DNA of 64,000 nt from an uncultured Coprococcus sp. (GCA_947632705.1 CANRQE010000004.1:1-64000); one strand, 5' to 3'. Positions 1-8,787 are shown, counted from the stretch's first letter. The notes: generated by a model not told the origin, from the letters alone. Numbers and translations: made by a program.

Positions 1-405
1 GATCACGATCACCACCATGAGCATGAAGACCACGATCATCATCATGAACATGAAGACCATGATCATCATGAGCATGGGGATTCCTGCTGCTGTGGCCATC
101 ATCATGATCACGGCCATCACCATGCGGATGAGGTATTTAGCAGTTGGGGAAAAGAAACTCCGCATAAGTATAATGAGGAACGGATGAAAGAAATATTGGA
201 TGAGCTTGCGCATACGGACAAATATGGTATGATTCTTCGTGCGAAGGGAATTGTGCCGGGTGATGCAGGAGAGTGGCTGTATTTTGATTTGGTTCCGGGA
301 GAATATGAGGTTCGCAAAGGAAATCCGGATGTTACGGGTAAGCTGTGTGTGATTGGAAGCAATCTCAGGGAAGAACAGCTTGCGGTTTTATTTGAACTGG
401 CATAA
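1..405 (+). CDS. CobW/COG0523 family GTPase, histidine-rich C-terminal part (5' end outside window)
   Basis: The frame is open from base 1 to a TAA at 403-405, so only the last 134 residues are visible. The first 45 or so are dominated by His, Asp and Glu, with a CCCG cluster near residue 34 followed by more His. A compact domain follows, with a WLYFDLVPGEYEV stretch and a KLCVIGSNL stretch, which fits the C-terminal domain of CobW/COG0523 proteins. In that family a GTPase core hands metal (Zn, Co or Ni) to target proteins, and His-rich segments between core and C-terminal domain buffer metal. The GTPase core would lie upstream and is not visible. The next gene is a second CobW-like GTPase 27 bases downstream, probably in the same operon. 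The family call is fairly sure; the metal is unknown. Confidence 0.75.
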   Translation, partial: DHDHHHEHEDHDHHHEHEDHDHHEHGDSCCCGHHHDHGHHHADEVFSSWGKETPHKYNEERMKEILDELAHTDKYGMILRAKGIVPGDAGEWLYFDLVPGEYEVRKGNPDVTGKLCVIGSNLREEQLAVLFELA

Positions 406-432
406 AAGGGAATATAAGGAAGTGTAAGAAAG

Positions 433-1392
433 ATGGAACGTAAGGTAGAGGAAATACCGGTATATATTTTTATGGGGTTTTTGGACAGCGGAAAAACCAC
501 CTTTGTGAAGGAAACGCTGTTAGACAGAGAATTTACGGACGGAGACAGAACTTTACTTCTTGTTTGTGAAGACGGTGAAGAGGAGTATGATGAGAAAGTA
601 TTGGCCGGTAAAAATATCTATACGGAATATATACAGGAAGAACAGCTGAATACCGAATACCTTTTGGATCTGCAGGAAAAATACAGGCCGGAAAAGGTTA
701 TGATCGAGTATAACGGTATGTGGAAATTGGATAAAATATTTGAAATCCGTGTACCGAAGGGATGGACGGTGGTACAGGTATTATCGTTTGTAAATGCAGA
801 AACGTATGATATTTATTCCAATAATATGAAAGCCCTGATGGTTGAACAGGTCAACAGTGCGGATATGGTAATATTTAACCGGTGCGACGAGAATTCCAGA
901 CGTGCGGAATGGAGACGGGCCATCAAGGCCGTCAACAGGAGGGCGCAGATTATATTTGAGATGAAGGATGGGACGATTACAGAGGATGAGAATACAGAAG
1001 AAGATCTGCCGTATGATGTCAAAGCGCCGGTCATAGAGCTGGAAGATGAAGATTTTGGCATCTGGTATGTGGATGCGTCAGAGCAGCCTGAACGGTATGA
1101 GGGTAAAAAAATACATTTCAAAGCCATGGTTTTTAAACCGAAACAGTATGGGAAAACTGTTTTTGTTCCGGGAAGATTTGCCATGACCTGTTGTGTAGAG
1201 GATATTACGTTTATTGGGTTTAAATGCTACTATGATGGAGCAAAGAATCTGATGGACAGGCAGTGGGTGGATGTGACCGCTTCCATTGATACCGAATATT
1301 ATCCCGATTTTCAGGGAGACGGACCGGTGTTACATGCAGAAAAGGTGGTACTAACCAGCCCGGCGGAAGAAGAAATCGTATATTTTGGTTAG
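433..1392 (+). CDS. CobW-like P-loop GTPase with YcgQ/TIGR03943-like C-terminal domain
   Basis: A 319-residue protein with AAGGAAG about 10 bases before the ATG. Residues 15-23 form a Walker A motif (GFLDSGKTT) as in CobW/HypB GTPases, and FNRCD near residue 149 sits where the NKxD guanine-specificity motif is expected. The CxCC metal motif usual in COG0523 proteins is not visible. From about residue 215 the sequence changes to a segment with RFAMTCCVED and DRQWVDVTASI, resembling the C-terminal half of YcgQ-type (TIGR03943/DUF1980) proteins that accompany YcgR permeases. The gene follows another CobW-type GTPase and ends in a strong terminator. I infer a role in metal handling or permease assembly. 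The domain assignment is from memory of the family pattern. Confidence 0.7.
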   Translation: MERKVEEIPVYIFMGFLDSGKTTFVKETLLDREFTDGDRTLLLVCEDGEEEYDEKVLAGKNIYTEYIQEEQLNTEYLLDLQEKYRPEKVMIEYNGMWKLDKIFEIRVPKGWTVVQVLSFVNAETYDIYSNNMKALMVEQVNSADMVIFNRCDENSRRAEWRRAIKAVNRRAQIIFEMKDGTITEDENTEEDLPYDVKAPVIELEDEDFGIWYVDASEQPERYEGKKIHFKAMVFKPKQYGKTVFVPGRFAMTCCVEDITFIGFKCYYDGAKNLMDRQWVDVTASIDTEYYPDFQGDGPVLHAEKVVLTSPAEEEIVYFG

Positions 1393-1407
1393 AAAATTGA
1401 TATTTTG

Positions 1408-1443
1408 AAATACCGTATCCGGCTGCGGATACGGTATTTTTTA
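1408..1443 (+). terminator. Intrinsic terminator after the CobW-like operon
   Basis: A perfect 13-bp stem, AAATACCGTATCC (1408-1420) with GGATACGGTATTT (1428-1440), has a 7-base loop and runs into T residues. It closes the unit containing the two GTPase genes. Confidence 0.9.
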
Positions 1444-1455
1444 TAAAAAATTTAT

Positions 1456-1484
1456 TTGACGGAGAAATCTGATAAAATTATGCT
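1456..1484 (+). promoter_or_regulatory. Sigma-A promoter for yifB
   Basis: TTGACG (1456-1461), a 17-base spacer and TATGCT (1479-1484), 60 bases upstream of the yifB ATG and directly after the preceding terminator. Confidence 0.65.
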
Positions 1485-1543
1485 AGACATATGGATGGGC
1501 TTCTTGGAGAGAGGCAGACGGTGTCTGCGGGAAAGGAGCAAAT

Positions 1544-3076
1544 ATGTATAGCAGCATTATCAGCGGCGGAATTCTCGGAGTGGAGGGAATTCTGATCCGG
1601 GTAGAAACGGATATCCATGACGGTCTTCCTGTTTTCAATATGGTAGGGTATCTGTCTTCCTGTGTCAGGGAAGCAGGTGAACGGGTACGGACGGCATTAA
1701 AAAATTCGATGTATTATCTTCCGCCAAAACGAATTACGATCAATCTGTCACCAGCGGATGTCAGAAAAGAGGGCACTGCTTTTGATCTCCCGATTGCCAT
1801 TGGAATTTTGGTATCTATGGGAATGATTCCGGAAAAAAACGCAAAAGGAATATTGCTGATTGGAGAACTGAGCCTGGACGGTCATGTCAATGCCGTCAGA
1901 GGCGTGCTCTCCGTAGTTCATCATGCCTTTAAACAGGGAATCAGAAGGTGCATCGTTCCCAAAGGGAATGGGAAGGAGGCAGCGCTGATTGCCGGTATGG
2001 AAGTATTTGCAGTTACAACACTTTCTGAGACCGCTTCTTTTTTAAATGGAGACCTGGATCTGATTCCGGAACAGGTCGATATAAAACAGATATTTCTCAG
2101 GCAGGAATCAGAACCATATGAGGATTTTGCAGACATCAAGGGGCAGGCTGTTTTAAAAAGAGGCATGGAGATTGCGGCGGCAGGTATGCACAATATTCTT
2201 ATGACGGGAGCGGCAGGCTCCGGAAAATCCATGATTGCAAAACGACTGCCGGGCATTCTTCCGAGACTGACCTTTGAGGAAAGTATTGAAATAACAAAAA
2301 TTTACAGCATTGCAGGTCTGCTGCCGGAAAATGAGGCCTTGATCACCAAAAGACCGTTTCGGGCACCCCATCATACGATTACGCCCACTGCTCTGGCAGG
2401 CGGAGGCGTAATTCCAAGACCCGGAGAAATCAGCCTTAGTCATAATGCCGTGTTATTTTTGGATGAGCTGCCGGAGTTTAACAGGAACACGTTAGAGGTC
2501 ATGCGGCAGCCGATGGAAGATGGAGCAGTGACAATCTCAAGGCTCAACGCCACATATCGTTTTCCCGCAAATTTCATGCTGGTTGCAGCCAGAAATTCGT
2601 GTCCATGCGGGCATTATCCTGATATGAATAAATGCACATGTACGTTGAGGGAAATCAGACGATACCAGGCCAAAATCAGTAAGCCCCTGCTTGACAGGAT
2701 TGATATAAATGTCGAAGTAACACCCGTTGAGGCGGAGAAGCTGTTTGAGAAAGGATATGAGGAGAGCTCCGAAAGAATCAGAGAGCGGGTATATCATGCA
2801 CAGTCCAGACAGCAGTTACGATATCAAAACGAACAGATCCGATTTAATTCGCAGTTGGATACGAGCCTGTGTGATAAATATATTGTACTGGGAAGCAGCG
2901 AGAAGGATTTTCTGGTACATATGTATCAAGCGCTTTCTTTGTCTGCCCGCGGCGGATACAGAATTCTGAAATTGGCCAGAACCATTGCAGATCTGGAAGA
3001 TTGTGACAAGGTTTCCATATCTCACCTGAAGGAAGCGGTATTTTATAGAAATATTGATAAGGCAGGTGGAATATAA
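1544..3076 (+). CDS. yifB: YifB/ComM family magnesium chelatase-like AAA+ ATPase
   Basis: A 510-residue protein, the normal length for YifB/ComM. The N-terminal 170 residues match the ChlI-like (Lon-protease-like) fold. A Walker A motif (GAAGSGKS) lies near residue 222 and Walker B (LFLDELPEF) near 304-312. A short cysteine-rich insert (NSCPCGHYPD, CTCT) follows, then the Mg-chelatase C-terminal domain. In naturally transformable bacteria ComM is a hexameric helicase that aids branch migration during recombination; in clostridia its role is less clear. It is followed by dprA, another DNA-uptake and recombination gene, one base after its stop, which supports a role in processing single-stranded DNA. 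An AAAGGAG ribosome binding site precedes the start. Confidence 0.92.
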   Translation: MYSSIISGGILGVEGILIRVETDIHDGLPVFNMVGYLSSCVREAGERVRTALKNSMYYLPPKRITINLSPADVRKEGTAFDLPIAIGILVSMGMIPEKNAKGILLIGELSLDGHVNAVRGVLSVVHHAFKQGIRRCIVPKGNGKEAALIAGMEVFAVTTLSETASFLNGDLDLIPEQVDIKQIFLRQESEPYEDFADIKGQAVLKRGMEIAAAGMHNILMTGAAGSGKSMIAKRLPGILPRLTFEESIEITKIYSIAGLLPENEALITKRPFRAPHHTITPTALAGGGVIPRPGEISLSHNAVLFLDELPEFNRNTLEVMRQPMEDGAVTISRLNATYRFPANFMLVAARNSCPCGHYPDMNKCTCTLREIRRYQAKISKPLLDRIDINVEVTPVEAEKLFEKGYEESSERIRERVYHAQSRQQLRYQNEQIRFNSQLDTSLCDKYIVLGSSEKDFLVHMYQALSLSARGGYRILKLARTIADLEDCDKVSISHLKEAVFYRNIDKAGGI

Positions 3077-3077
3077 T

Positions 3078-4160
3078 ATGACCAAAGAACAGTATTATCT
3101 GTGGCTTGGGATAACGAATGGAATATCCAATTCAGTCAAGAAAAAACTGCTGGATTTCTTCGGAGATGCAGAAGCTTTGTGGAATGCAGACAGAAATGTT
3201 TTAAAGAGGCTGTTAAATGAGCAGCAGATGCAGAGACTTATGAAAACGCATAACAGGGAAGATGTTGAGACATACGGCCGTAATCTGGAAAAAAACCATG
3301 TTTCGCTTCTTTATATTGGACATCCGTATTATCCTGAAAAACTGCTTTCGATTCCGGATGCACCGGTGACTTTATTTGTCAGAGGCAGTCATATGGAACT
3401 GTTGTCAGGAGAGACAAAGAGTTTAGCGGTTGTTGGGGCAAGAAATCTGTCTCCATACGGAAAACAGACTGTGGAGGAGATAATCAGGGGCCTGCTTCCT
3501 TATGATATTGTAATTATCAGCGGCATGGCGGCGGGTATAGACGGAGCTGCACATCAGGAAGTGCTTGCAGGCGGAGGTAAAACGGTTGCAGTGTTAGGAA
3601 GCGGTATCAATGTGCCTTATCCGGAGGAACATAAACTTTTGTATCGGGCAATTTCAGAACAGGGACTGATTCTGTCAGAATACGGATTGAATCTCAGACC
3701 GGAGGCATGGTATTTTCCGCTTCGGAACAGAATCATCAGCGGTTTATCAGATGCCGTGCTGGTGATAGAGGCAAAGAAAAAAAGCGGTTCCCTGATCACG
3801 GCTGATCAGGCGCTGGAGCAGGGAAGAGACGTAGGTGCCGTTCCCGGACGCATTTATGATGTTAACAGTATCGGCTGCAATAATCTGATAAAGAACGGGG
3901 CGGCCTGTATTACGTCAGCGGACGATCTGGTGGATCTTTTGAGACTGGATCAGAAAATTGTCCGCGGCAAATGTAAGAAAATCACACTTGCACCTGAAGA
4001 AAAAATGGTGTATAGTTGTGTACGTTTGGAACCCAGACATATTGACGATATTTGCAGGGAACTGGATTTGAGGGTGTCGGATATCCTTGGCGTTCTGTTT
4101 GATCTGGAACAAAAGGGAATGATAAAACAACCAGTTAGAAATCATTTTGTCAGGACATGA
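3078..4160 (+). CDS. dprA: DNA processing protein DprA (Smf)
   Basis: A 360-residue single-stranded-DNA-binding protein that protects incoming DNA and loads RecA during recombination or transformation. I chose the ATG at 3078, one base after the yifB stop and preceded by AGGTGG. An ATG 24 bases upstream would overlap yifB and has no ribosome binding site. The N-terminal helical (SAM-like) region is followed by the Rossmann-like DNA_processg_A domain, with GARNLSPYGKQ and the signature SGMAAGIDGAAHQ around residues 147-159. The C-terminus (ICRELDLRVSDILGVLFDLE) is a winged-helix DprA domain. It forms an operon with yifB and topA. No other competence genes are visible here. Confidence 0.93.
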   Translation: MTKEQYYLWLGITNGISNSVKKKLLDFFGDAEALWNADRNVLKRLLNEQQMQRLMKTHNREDVETYGRNLEKNHVSLLYIGHPYYPEKLLSIPDAPVTLFVRGSHMELLSGETKSLAVVGARNLSPYGKQTVEEIIRGLLPYDIVIISGMAAGIDGAAHQEVLAGGGKTVAVLGSGINVPYPEEHKLLYRAISEQGLILSEYGLNLRPEAWYFPLRNRIISGLSDAVLVIEAKKKSGSLITADQALEQGRDVGAVPGRIYDVNSIGCNNLIKNGAACITSADDLVDLLRLDQKIVRGKCKKITLAPEEKMVYSCVRLEPRHIDDICRELDLRVSDILGVLFDLEQKGMIKQPVRNHFVRT

Positions 4161-4186
4161 CAGATGAGAAGGAAAGGGATAATAAT

Positions 4187-6268
4187 ATGGCTAAAAATCT
4201 TGTAATCGTGGAGTCACCGGCAAAAGCGAAAACAATCAGAAAATTTTTGGGGAATAATTATGAGGTTATAGCGTCTAACGGACATGTACGGGATTTACCA
4301 AAGAGCCAGATGGGGATAGATATTGAAAACGATTTTGAACCCAAATATATTACAATCCGTGGGAAAGGGGATATTCTTGCAACACTGCGGAAAGAGGTAA
4401 AAAAAGCAGACAGGATATATCTTGCAACTGACCCGGACCGTGAGGGAGAAGCAATTTCTTATCATCTGTCCAAGGCTCTGAAGCTTGAGGATAAGGATTA
4501 TAAGAGAATTACGTTTAATGAGATTACGAAAAATGCTGTAAAGAATTCCATAAAAGAAGCAAGAGAGATTGATATGGATCTGGTTGATGCACAACAGGCG
4601 AGAAGGGTTCTGGACCGTCTGGTTGGTTATAAGATCAGTCCGCTTTTATGGGCAAAGATAAAAAGGGGATTAAGTGCCGGACGTGTGCAGTCTGTTGCGT
4701 TGAAGCTGATCTGTGACAGGGAGAAAGAAATCAATGAGTTTATTCCTAAGGAATACTGGACGTTAGATGCATCCTTAAAAGCAGATACCTTAAAGAAACC
4801 AATTGAATTTAAATTTTCAGGTGACGGGACAGTAAAAGAAGAAATTTCCTCCAGACAGGCGTTGGAGTCTATCCGGGAGAAGATATCCGGTAAAGAATTT
4901 TTAATCAAATCCGTAAAGACTACGGAAAGGATTAAAAAGTCACCATTACCTTTTACAACCAGTACCTTGCAGCAGGAGGCGTCCTCCAAGCTGAATTTTG
5001 CAACTGCGAAGACGATGCGGATTGCACAGCAGCTTTATGAAGGAGTAGAGATCAGAGGGAAAGGGTCAGTCGGTCTGATCACATATCTGCGTACGGATTC
5101 TACAAGGATATCAGAGGAAGCAGCGCTTGCGGCAAAAGATTATATTATCAGAAATTATGGAGAACAATATATAGATCAGGGCGGAAAGGAAGGAAAAAGC
5201 GGGAGAAAGATTCAGGATGCGCATGAGGCAATCCGCCCGACAGATATTACCCTGACGCCTGTGAAGCTGAAGGAACAGCTTTCAAGAGACCAGTTCCGTC
5301 TGTATCAGCTGATCTATAACCGTTTTCTGGCAAGCCAGATGGCAGCGGCTCAATATGCTGTAAAAACCGTAAAAGCAGAGGCAGAAGGATGTACGTTCCA
5401 GACCTCTGTATCCCAGATTGTATTCGATGGTTATATATCCGTATATAATCTGGATCATGAGAAATCCGAGCATGTGACCGGTATCGATGAACTGCAGGAA
5501 GGAGATGTTCTTCAGTTAGCAGAACTGTCAGAGAAACAGCATTTTACACAGCCGCCTGCAAGGTATACAGAGGCGCTTCTGGTTAAGACACTTGAGGAAT
5601 TGGGAATCGGAAGACCAAGTACGTATGCTCCTACAATTTCGATTATTCTCGGAAGACGATATGTTACGAAGGAAAATAAGAAATTATATGTGACGGAAAT
5701 CGGTGAGGCAGTCAATCAGGTTATGGAACAGGCGTTTTCCGTAATTGTTGATGTGAATTTTACAGCCAATATGGAATCTCTTTTAGATAATATCGGAGAG
5801 GGCAAGGTCGATTGGAAAGTAGTAGTCAGAAATTTTTATCCGGATTTGAACGAGGCAGTCAAAAAGGCAGAAGAAGAGCTGCAGTCCATTACCATAGAGG
5901 ATGAGGTTTCGGATGAGGTGTGTGATGCCTGTGGAAGAAACATGGTTATAAAATATGGTCCGCATGGAAAATTCCTTGCCTGCCCGGGCTTCCCTGAATG
6001 TAAATGTACAAAACCTTTCTTTGAAAAAACAGGGGTAGCCTGTCCGAAATGCGGGGCAGACATTGTTTGCAAAAAAACAAGAAAAGGCAGACGCTATTAT
6101 GGATGTATAGCAGCACCGGAATGTGATTTTATGTCGTGGGCCAAGCCGACGAATGAAAAATGTCCGGAATGTGGAAGCTACATGGTGGAAAAGGGCAGTA
6201 AGCTGTTATGCTCCGACAAGGAATGCGGCTATTCCTGTGATAAACACACAGAAACAAACCAGAAATAG
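4187..6268 (+). CDS. topA: DNA topoisomerase I
   Basis: Type IA topoisomerase of 693 residues that relaxes negative supercoils. The Toprim domain begins at once (VIVESPAKAKT near the N-terminus; TDPDREGEA around residue 84). The active-site tyrosine lies in ITYLRTDS at residue 300. Three C4 zinc ribbons fill the last 120 residues (CDACGRNM, CPKCGADI, CPECGSYM). I chose the ATG at 4187, which has GAAGGAAAGGG upstream; an ATG at 4157 overlapping the dprA stop lacks one. The gene is co-directional and tightly spaced with dprA and is followed by codY, an order usual in clostridia. Confidence 0.97.
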   Translation: MAKNLVIVESPAKAKTIRKFLGNNYEVIASNGHVRDLPKSQMGIDIENDFEPKYITIRGKGDILATLRKEVKKADRIYLATDPDREGEAISYHLSKALKLEDKDYKRITFNEITKNAVKNSIKEAREIDMDLVDAQQARRVLDRLVGYKISPLLWAKIKRGLSAGRVQSVALKLICDREKEINEFIPKEYWTLDASLKADTLKKPIEFKFSGDGTVKEEISSRQALESIREKISGKEFLIKSVKTTERIKKSPLPFTTSTLQQEASSKLNFATAKTMRIAQQLYEGVEIRGKGSVGLITYLRTDSTRISEEAALAAKDYIIRNYGEQYIDQGGKEGKSGRKIQDAHEAIRPTDITLTPVKLKEQLSRDQFRLYQLIYNRFLASQMAAAQYAVKTVKAEAEGCTFQTSVSQIVFDGYISVYNLDHEKSEHVTGIDELQEGDVLQLAELSEKQHFTQPPARYTEALLVKTLEELGIGRPSTYAPTISIILGRRYVTKENKKLYVTEIGEAVNQVMEQAFSVIVDVNFTANMESLLDNIGEGKVDWKVVVRNFYPDLNEAVKKAEEELQSITIEDEVSDEVCDACGRNMVIKYGPHGKFLACPGFPECKCTKPFFEKTGVACPKCGADIVCKKTRKGRRYYGCIAAPECDFMSWAKPTNEKCPECGSYMVEKGSKLLCSDKECGYSCDKHTETNQK

Positions 6269-6289
6269 ACAGGTTCTATACGAATAAAT

Positions 6290-6406
6290 AAAAAGTTGTT
6301 TTGAAATATTAAATCTTGGATGTGTATGATATTTTATATTGTTATATCATTTTTGTTGTGATAAAATATCAAATAGTCGGGTTTTTATATTAAAAAACAA
6401 CTTTTT
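6290..6406 (+). promoter_or_regulatory. Long-range inverted repeat in the codY leader region
   Basis: AAAAAGTTGTTTT (6290-6302) is the exact reverse complement of AAAACAACTTTTT (6394-6406), 91 bases apart in the AT-rich gap between topA and codY. The right arm ends about 13 bases before the codY ribosome binding site. A transcript starting at or before topA could fold these arms into a stem near the site. The function is unproven. Confidence 0.35.
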
Positions 6407-6431
6407 TGTTTTTAATTGCGGAGGAAAGAAC

Positions 6432-7196
6432 ATGAGTGTTCAATTATTAGACAAAACAAGAAAAATAAACAAGTTATTGCACAATAATAATTCTCATATG
6501 GTGGTATTTAATGATATCTGCGATGTATTAAGTGATATTTTACTTTCTAATGTGCTTGTAATCAGTAAAAAAGGAAAGGTACTTGGAATCAAAAACCGGG
6601 AAGACATACCGGAAATCCATGAACTGATTGAAGATAAGGTAGGACTTTTAATTGATCAGATGCTGAATGAACGATTGCTGCTGGTGCTTTCAACGAAAGA
6701 AAACGTAAATCTGACAACACTGGGATTTGACATAGAAGATGTAGACCGGTATCATGGCCTGCTGCTTCCGATTGATATAGCGGGAGAACGGCTTGGTACT
6801 TTGTTTTTGTACAAGTATGACAGCTGTTATGATATCGACGATATTATTTTAGGAGAGTATGGAACCACGGTGGTGGGCCTTGAAATGATGCGGGCCCTGA
6901 ATGAAGAAAATGCAGAGGAAGACAGAAAGGTGGCAATTGTCAAATCAGCAATCAATACATTGTCATTTTCGGAATTGCAGGCAATCAAGCATGTATTTTC
7001 AGAGCTGAACGGAAACGAAGGTGTACTTGTGGCAAGTAAGGTTGCAGACAGAGTTGGAATCACACGTTCCGTGATTGTAAACGCACTTCGTAAGTTTGAG
7101 AGCGCCGGTGTGATAGAAGCAAGGTCTTCGGGCATGAAGGGCACATATATCAAGGTAGTAAATGACGTGATTTTTAATGAACTAAAGAATCTGTAG
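6432..7196 (+). CDS. codY: GTP-sensing global transcriptional regulator CodY
   Basis: A 254-residue repressor of stationary-phase, amino-acid and transport genes. In the family it binds DNA when GTP and branched-chain amino acids are plentiful. The N-terminal GAF domain (MSVQLLDKTRKINKLL through about residue 155) is followed by a linker helix and a C-terminal winged helix (VADRVGITRSVIVNALRKF, GTYIKV). I chose the ATG at 6432 with GGAGGAAAG upstream; a 31-residue extension further upstream has no homology to the family. The length is slightly below the 259 of Bacillus subtilis CodY. It sits downstream of topA after a 163-base AT-rich gap. Confidence 0.96.
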   Translation: MSVQLLDKTRKINKLLHNNNSHMVVFNDICDVLSDILLSNVLVISKKGKVLGIKNREDIPEIHELIEDKVGLLIDQMLNERLLLVLSTKENVNLTTLGFDIEDVDRYHGLLLPIDIAGERLGTLFLYKYDSCYDIDDIILGEYGTTVVGLEMMRALNEENAEEDRKVAIVKSAINTLSFSELQAIKHVFSELNGNEGVLVASKVADRVGITRSVIVNALRKFESAGVIEARSSGMKGTYIKVVNDVIFNELKNL

Positions 7197-7226
7197 GATA
7201 CAAAATGAAAATAAGGAGATAGTAAA

Positions 7227-8195
7227 ATGGTAGCAATCATTACCCTAATTGCAGGAATTTTAATTGTCTGCATCAGTTTTTTTGTTGTGGACGGACACAA
7301 TTTTAAAGAGGAAGATCAGATATATAATGAAAGTGCAGAGGATCTGAAGCTCAGGCTGACGGAGCTATGCGATACATTAGTGGAACAGAATAAAGCCGCT
7401 ATTACAGAATATAGTCAGGATATCAGGGACAAACAGGAGCAGGAACTGAAAGAGACACTGGAAAAATGTGCCGGTCAGTTGTCTGAAAAAGCAAAAAAAG
7501 AAATGATTGATTATATCAATCAAAGTCTTGCGGAAGCATTTGAGGCATATAATCCGGAATCCAATGAACAGCCGGAACCGCTTCGATATGAAGAATCAGA
7601 GCCGTCCGTACAAACAGAGGATAAGGATGAGAAAGCCGGCCATACCGATGATACAGCCGAAAAAGAAGGAATATCTGCGGAAGAAGTGAAAGAGTCAGAA
7701 AAACCGGATGATTCCAAAGAGCAGGTATCTGATGCCCAGACAAAAGAAGAGGACACAGAGGCAATAAATCATGAAGGTATGCAAAATAATAAGGATACGG
7801 AAAATAATGAAATATTAGAAGATTCTGCCGGATCAGAAAATATGGAAGAACATGGAAATCCTGTCAAATCCGAAGAATCGTCTGTTAAAACAGAGCCTGT
7901 TTCAGAAACAAAGCAGAATGTTAAAACACAGGAACAGGAAATCGTTGTCAGCCGGCAGGAAAGGGATCGGAATAAAACTCAAAAGAAGAACAGAAACAAA
8001 TCCCGGACACAGGAGAAAAAGCAGACACAGGAAAAAATTAAAACAGAAGAAATCTGGGATGAGGAAAAGGATATAGCATCTGAAGTTGAAAGATTATATA
8101 GTGACGGATACAGCATGATAGAAATTGCAAATCAGCTTGGAATCGGTGTAGGAGAAACAAAGGTGATGATTGATAAAATAAAAAAAGATAAGTAA
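7227..8195 (+). CDS. DUF6115-type membrane-anchored protein with C-terminal helix-turn-helix
   Basis: A 322-residue protein of unknown function. Residues 3-22 form one membrane segment. Residues 30-105 are strongly helical and charged, probably coiled coil. Residues 110-220 are acidic and low in complexity (Glu, Asp, Ser), and 230-280 are basic (repeated KN, KK, TQEK). The last 40 residues (VERLYSDGYSMIEIANQLGI and onward) look like a helix-turn-helix, the pattern of the DUF6115 family. An AAGGAGA ribosome binding site precedes the ATG. It lies 30 bases after codY and 34 bases before a small MltG-like gene, likely in one transcript. The terminal helix-turn-helix on a membrane-tethered linker could touch DNA, but that is speculation. 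Confidence 0.7.
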   Translation: MVAIITLIAGILIVCISFFVVDGHNFKEEDQIYNESAEDLKLRLTELCDTLVEQNKAAITEYSQDIRDKQEQELKETLEKCAGQLSEKAKKEMIDYINQSLAEAFEAYNPESNEQPEPLRYEESEPSVQTEDKDEKAGHTDDTAEKEGISAEEVKESEKPDDSKEQVSDAQTKEEDTEAINHEGMQNNKDTENNEILEDSAGSENMEEHGNPVKSEESSVKTEPVSETKQNVKTQEQEIVVSRQERDRNKTQKKNRNKSRTQEKKQTQEKIKTEEIWDEEKDIASEVERLYSDGYSMIEIANQLGIGVGETKVMIDKIKKDK

Positions 8196-8229
8196 ACGTG
8201 TGAAAAGGTTCATTGTTGGGAGATAAATT

Positions 8230-8787
8230 ATGAATAAACGTTATTTTTTAAGAGGATTAGGATTCGGCCTGATGATTGGAGCGCTTGTTATGATGGTTAC
8301 GCTTCATTTACAGGAGCAAAAACAGGAGGTAACAGCAACTCCTTCCGATGCATATGCAGTGATTGCAGGCGAAAATACAGAAACCGGTACAGCGGCAGAA
8401 AAATCGGCGACGGAGGCAATCACAGAGACGGCGACGGAGATAACAACGGAAGCGGAAGCAGAGGCAACAACCGAAGCGGAGGCAGAGGCAACGACAGAAG
8501 CGACAACGGAAGCGGAGGCAGAGGCAACGACAGAAGCGGAGGCGGAGGCAACAACCGAAGCATCTACAGAAGCACAAAAAGGCGGTTCGATTACCGTAAC
8601 AGCCGGAATGTCGGCACAGCGCGTGGCCGGTAAACTTTATGATATTGGTGTAATCGGTGACGAAGAGGATTTTTATATGTATATGTATAATCACGGTTAT
8701 GCTTCAAAGATTCTTCAGGGTACATTTACCTTTACAGGAGATGAGGATTATGAAGAAATCGCCAATATTTTGATGTATACGAGATAA
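8230..8787 (+). CDS. Small MltG/YceG-like membrane protein lacking the catalytic domain
   Basis: A 185-residue protein with one N-terminal membrane segment (residues 8-27). A low-complexity Thr/Glu/Ala tract spans about residues 48-117, and the globular C-terminus of about 65 residues has the pattern of the LysM-like N-terminal module of MltG (ITVTAGMSAQRVAGKL, a GVIGDEEDFYMYM stretch, ILQGTFTF, EIANIL). MltG is the endolytic transglycosylase that trims nascent peptidoglycan. The catalytic domain is absent here, so the protein may bind wall or act as an accessory. GGGAGA precedes the ATG. A strong terminator follows. The repeated tract is described separately. Confidence 0.65.
   Translation: MNKRYFLRGLGFGLMIGALVMMVTLHLQEQKQEVTATPSDAYAVIAGENTETGTAAEKSATEAITETATEITTEAEAEATTEAEAEATTEATTEAEAEATTEAEAEATTEASTEAQKGGSITVTAGMSAQRVAGKLYDIGVIGDEEDFYMYMYNHGYASKILQGTFTFTGDEDYEEIANILMYTR
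8443..8571 (+). repeat. In-frame Thr-Glu-Ala repeat tract
   Basis: Imperfect short repeats of GAAGCGGAGGCAGAGGCAAC type encode alternating TTEAEAEA units (about residues 72-114 of the MltG-like protein). The tract probably forms an extended spacer across the wall and could vary in length by slippage. Confidence 0.75.

Noticed and set aside
1..110. Short GATCAC/CATCAT repeats at the start of the window as a possible repeat array
   Set aside because: They are explained by codons for a His/Asp/Glu-rich protein segment in an open frame, not by a DNA repeat element.
8443..8571. GCGGAGGCAGAGGCAAC repeats as a CRISPR-like array
   Set aside because: Units are short, contiguous and in frame, with no spacers. 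They encode a protein stalk.
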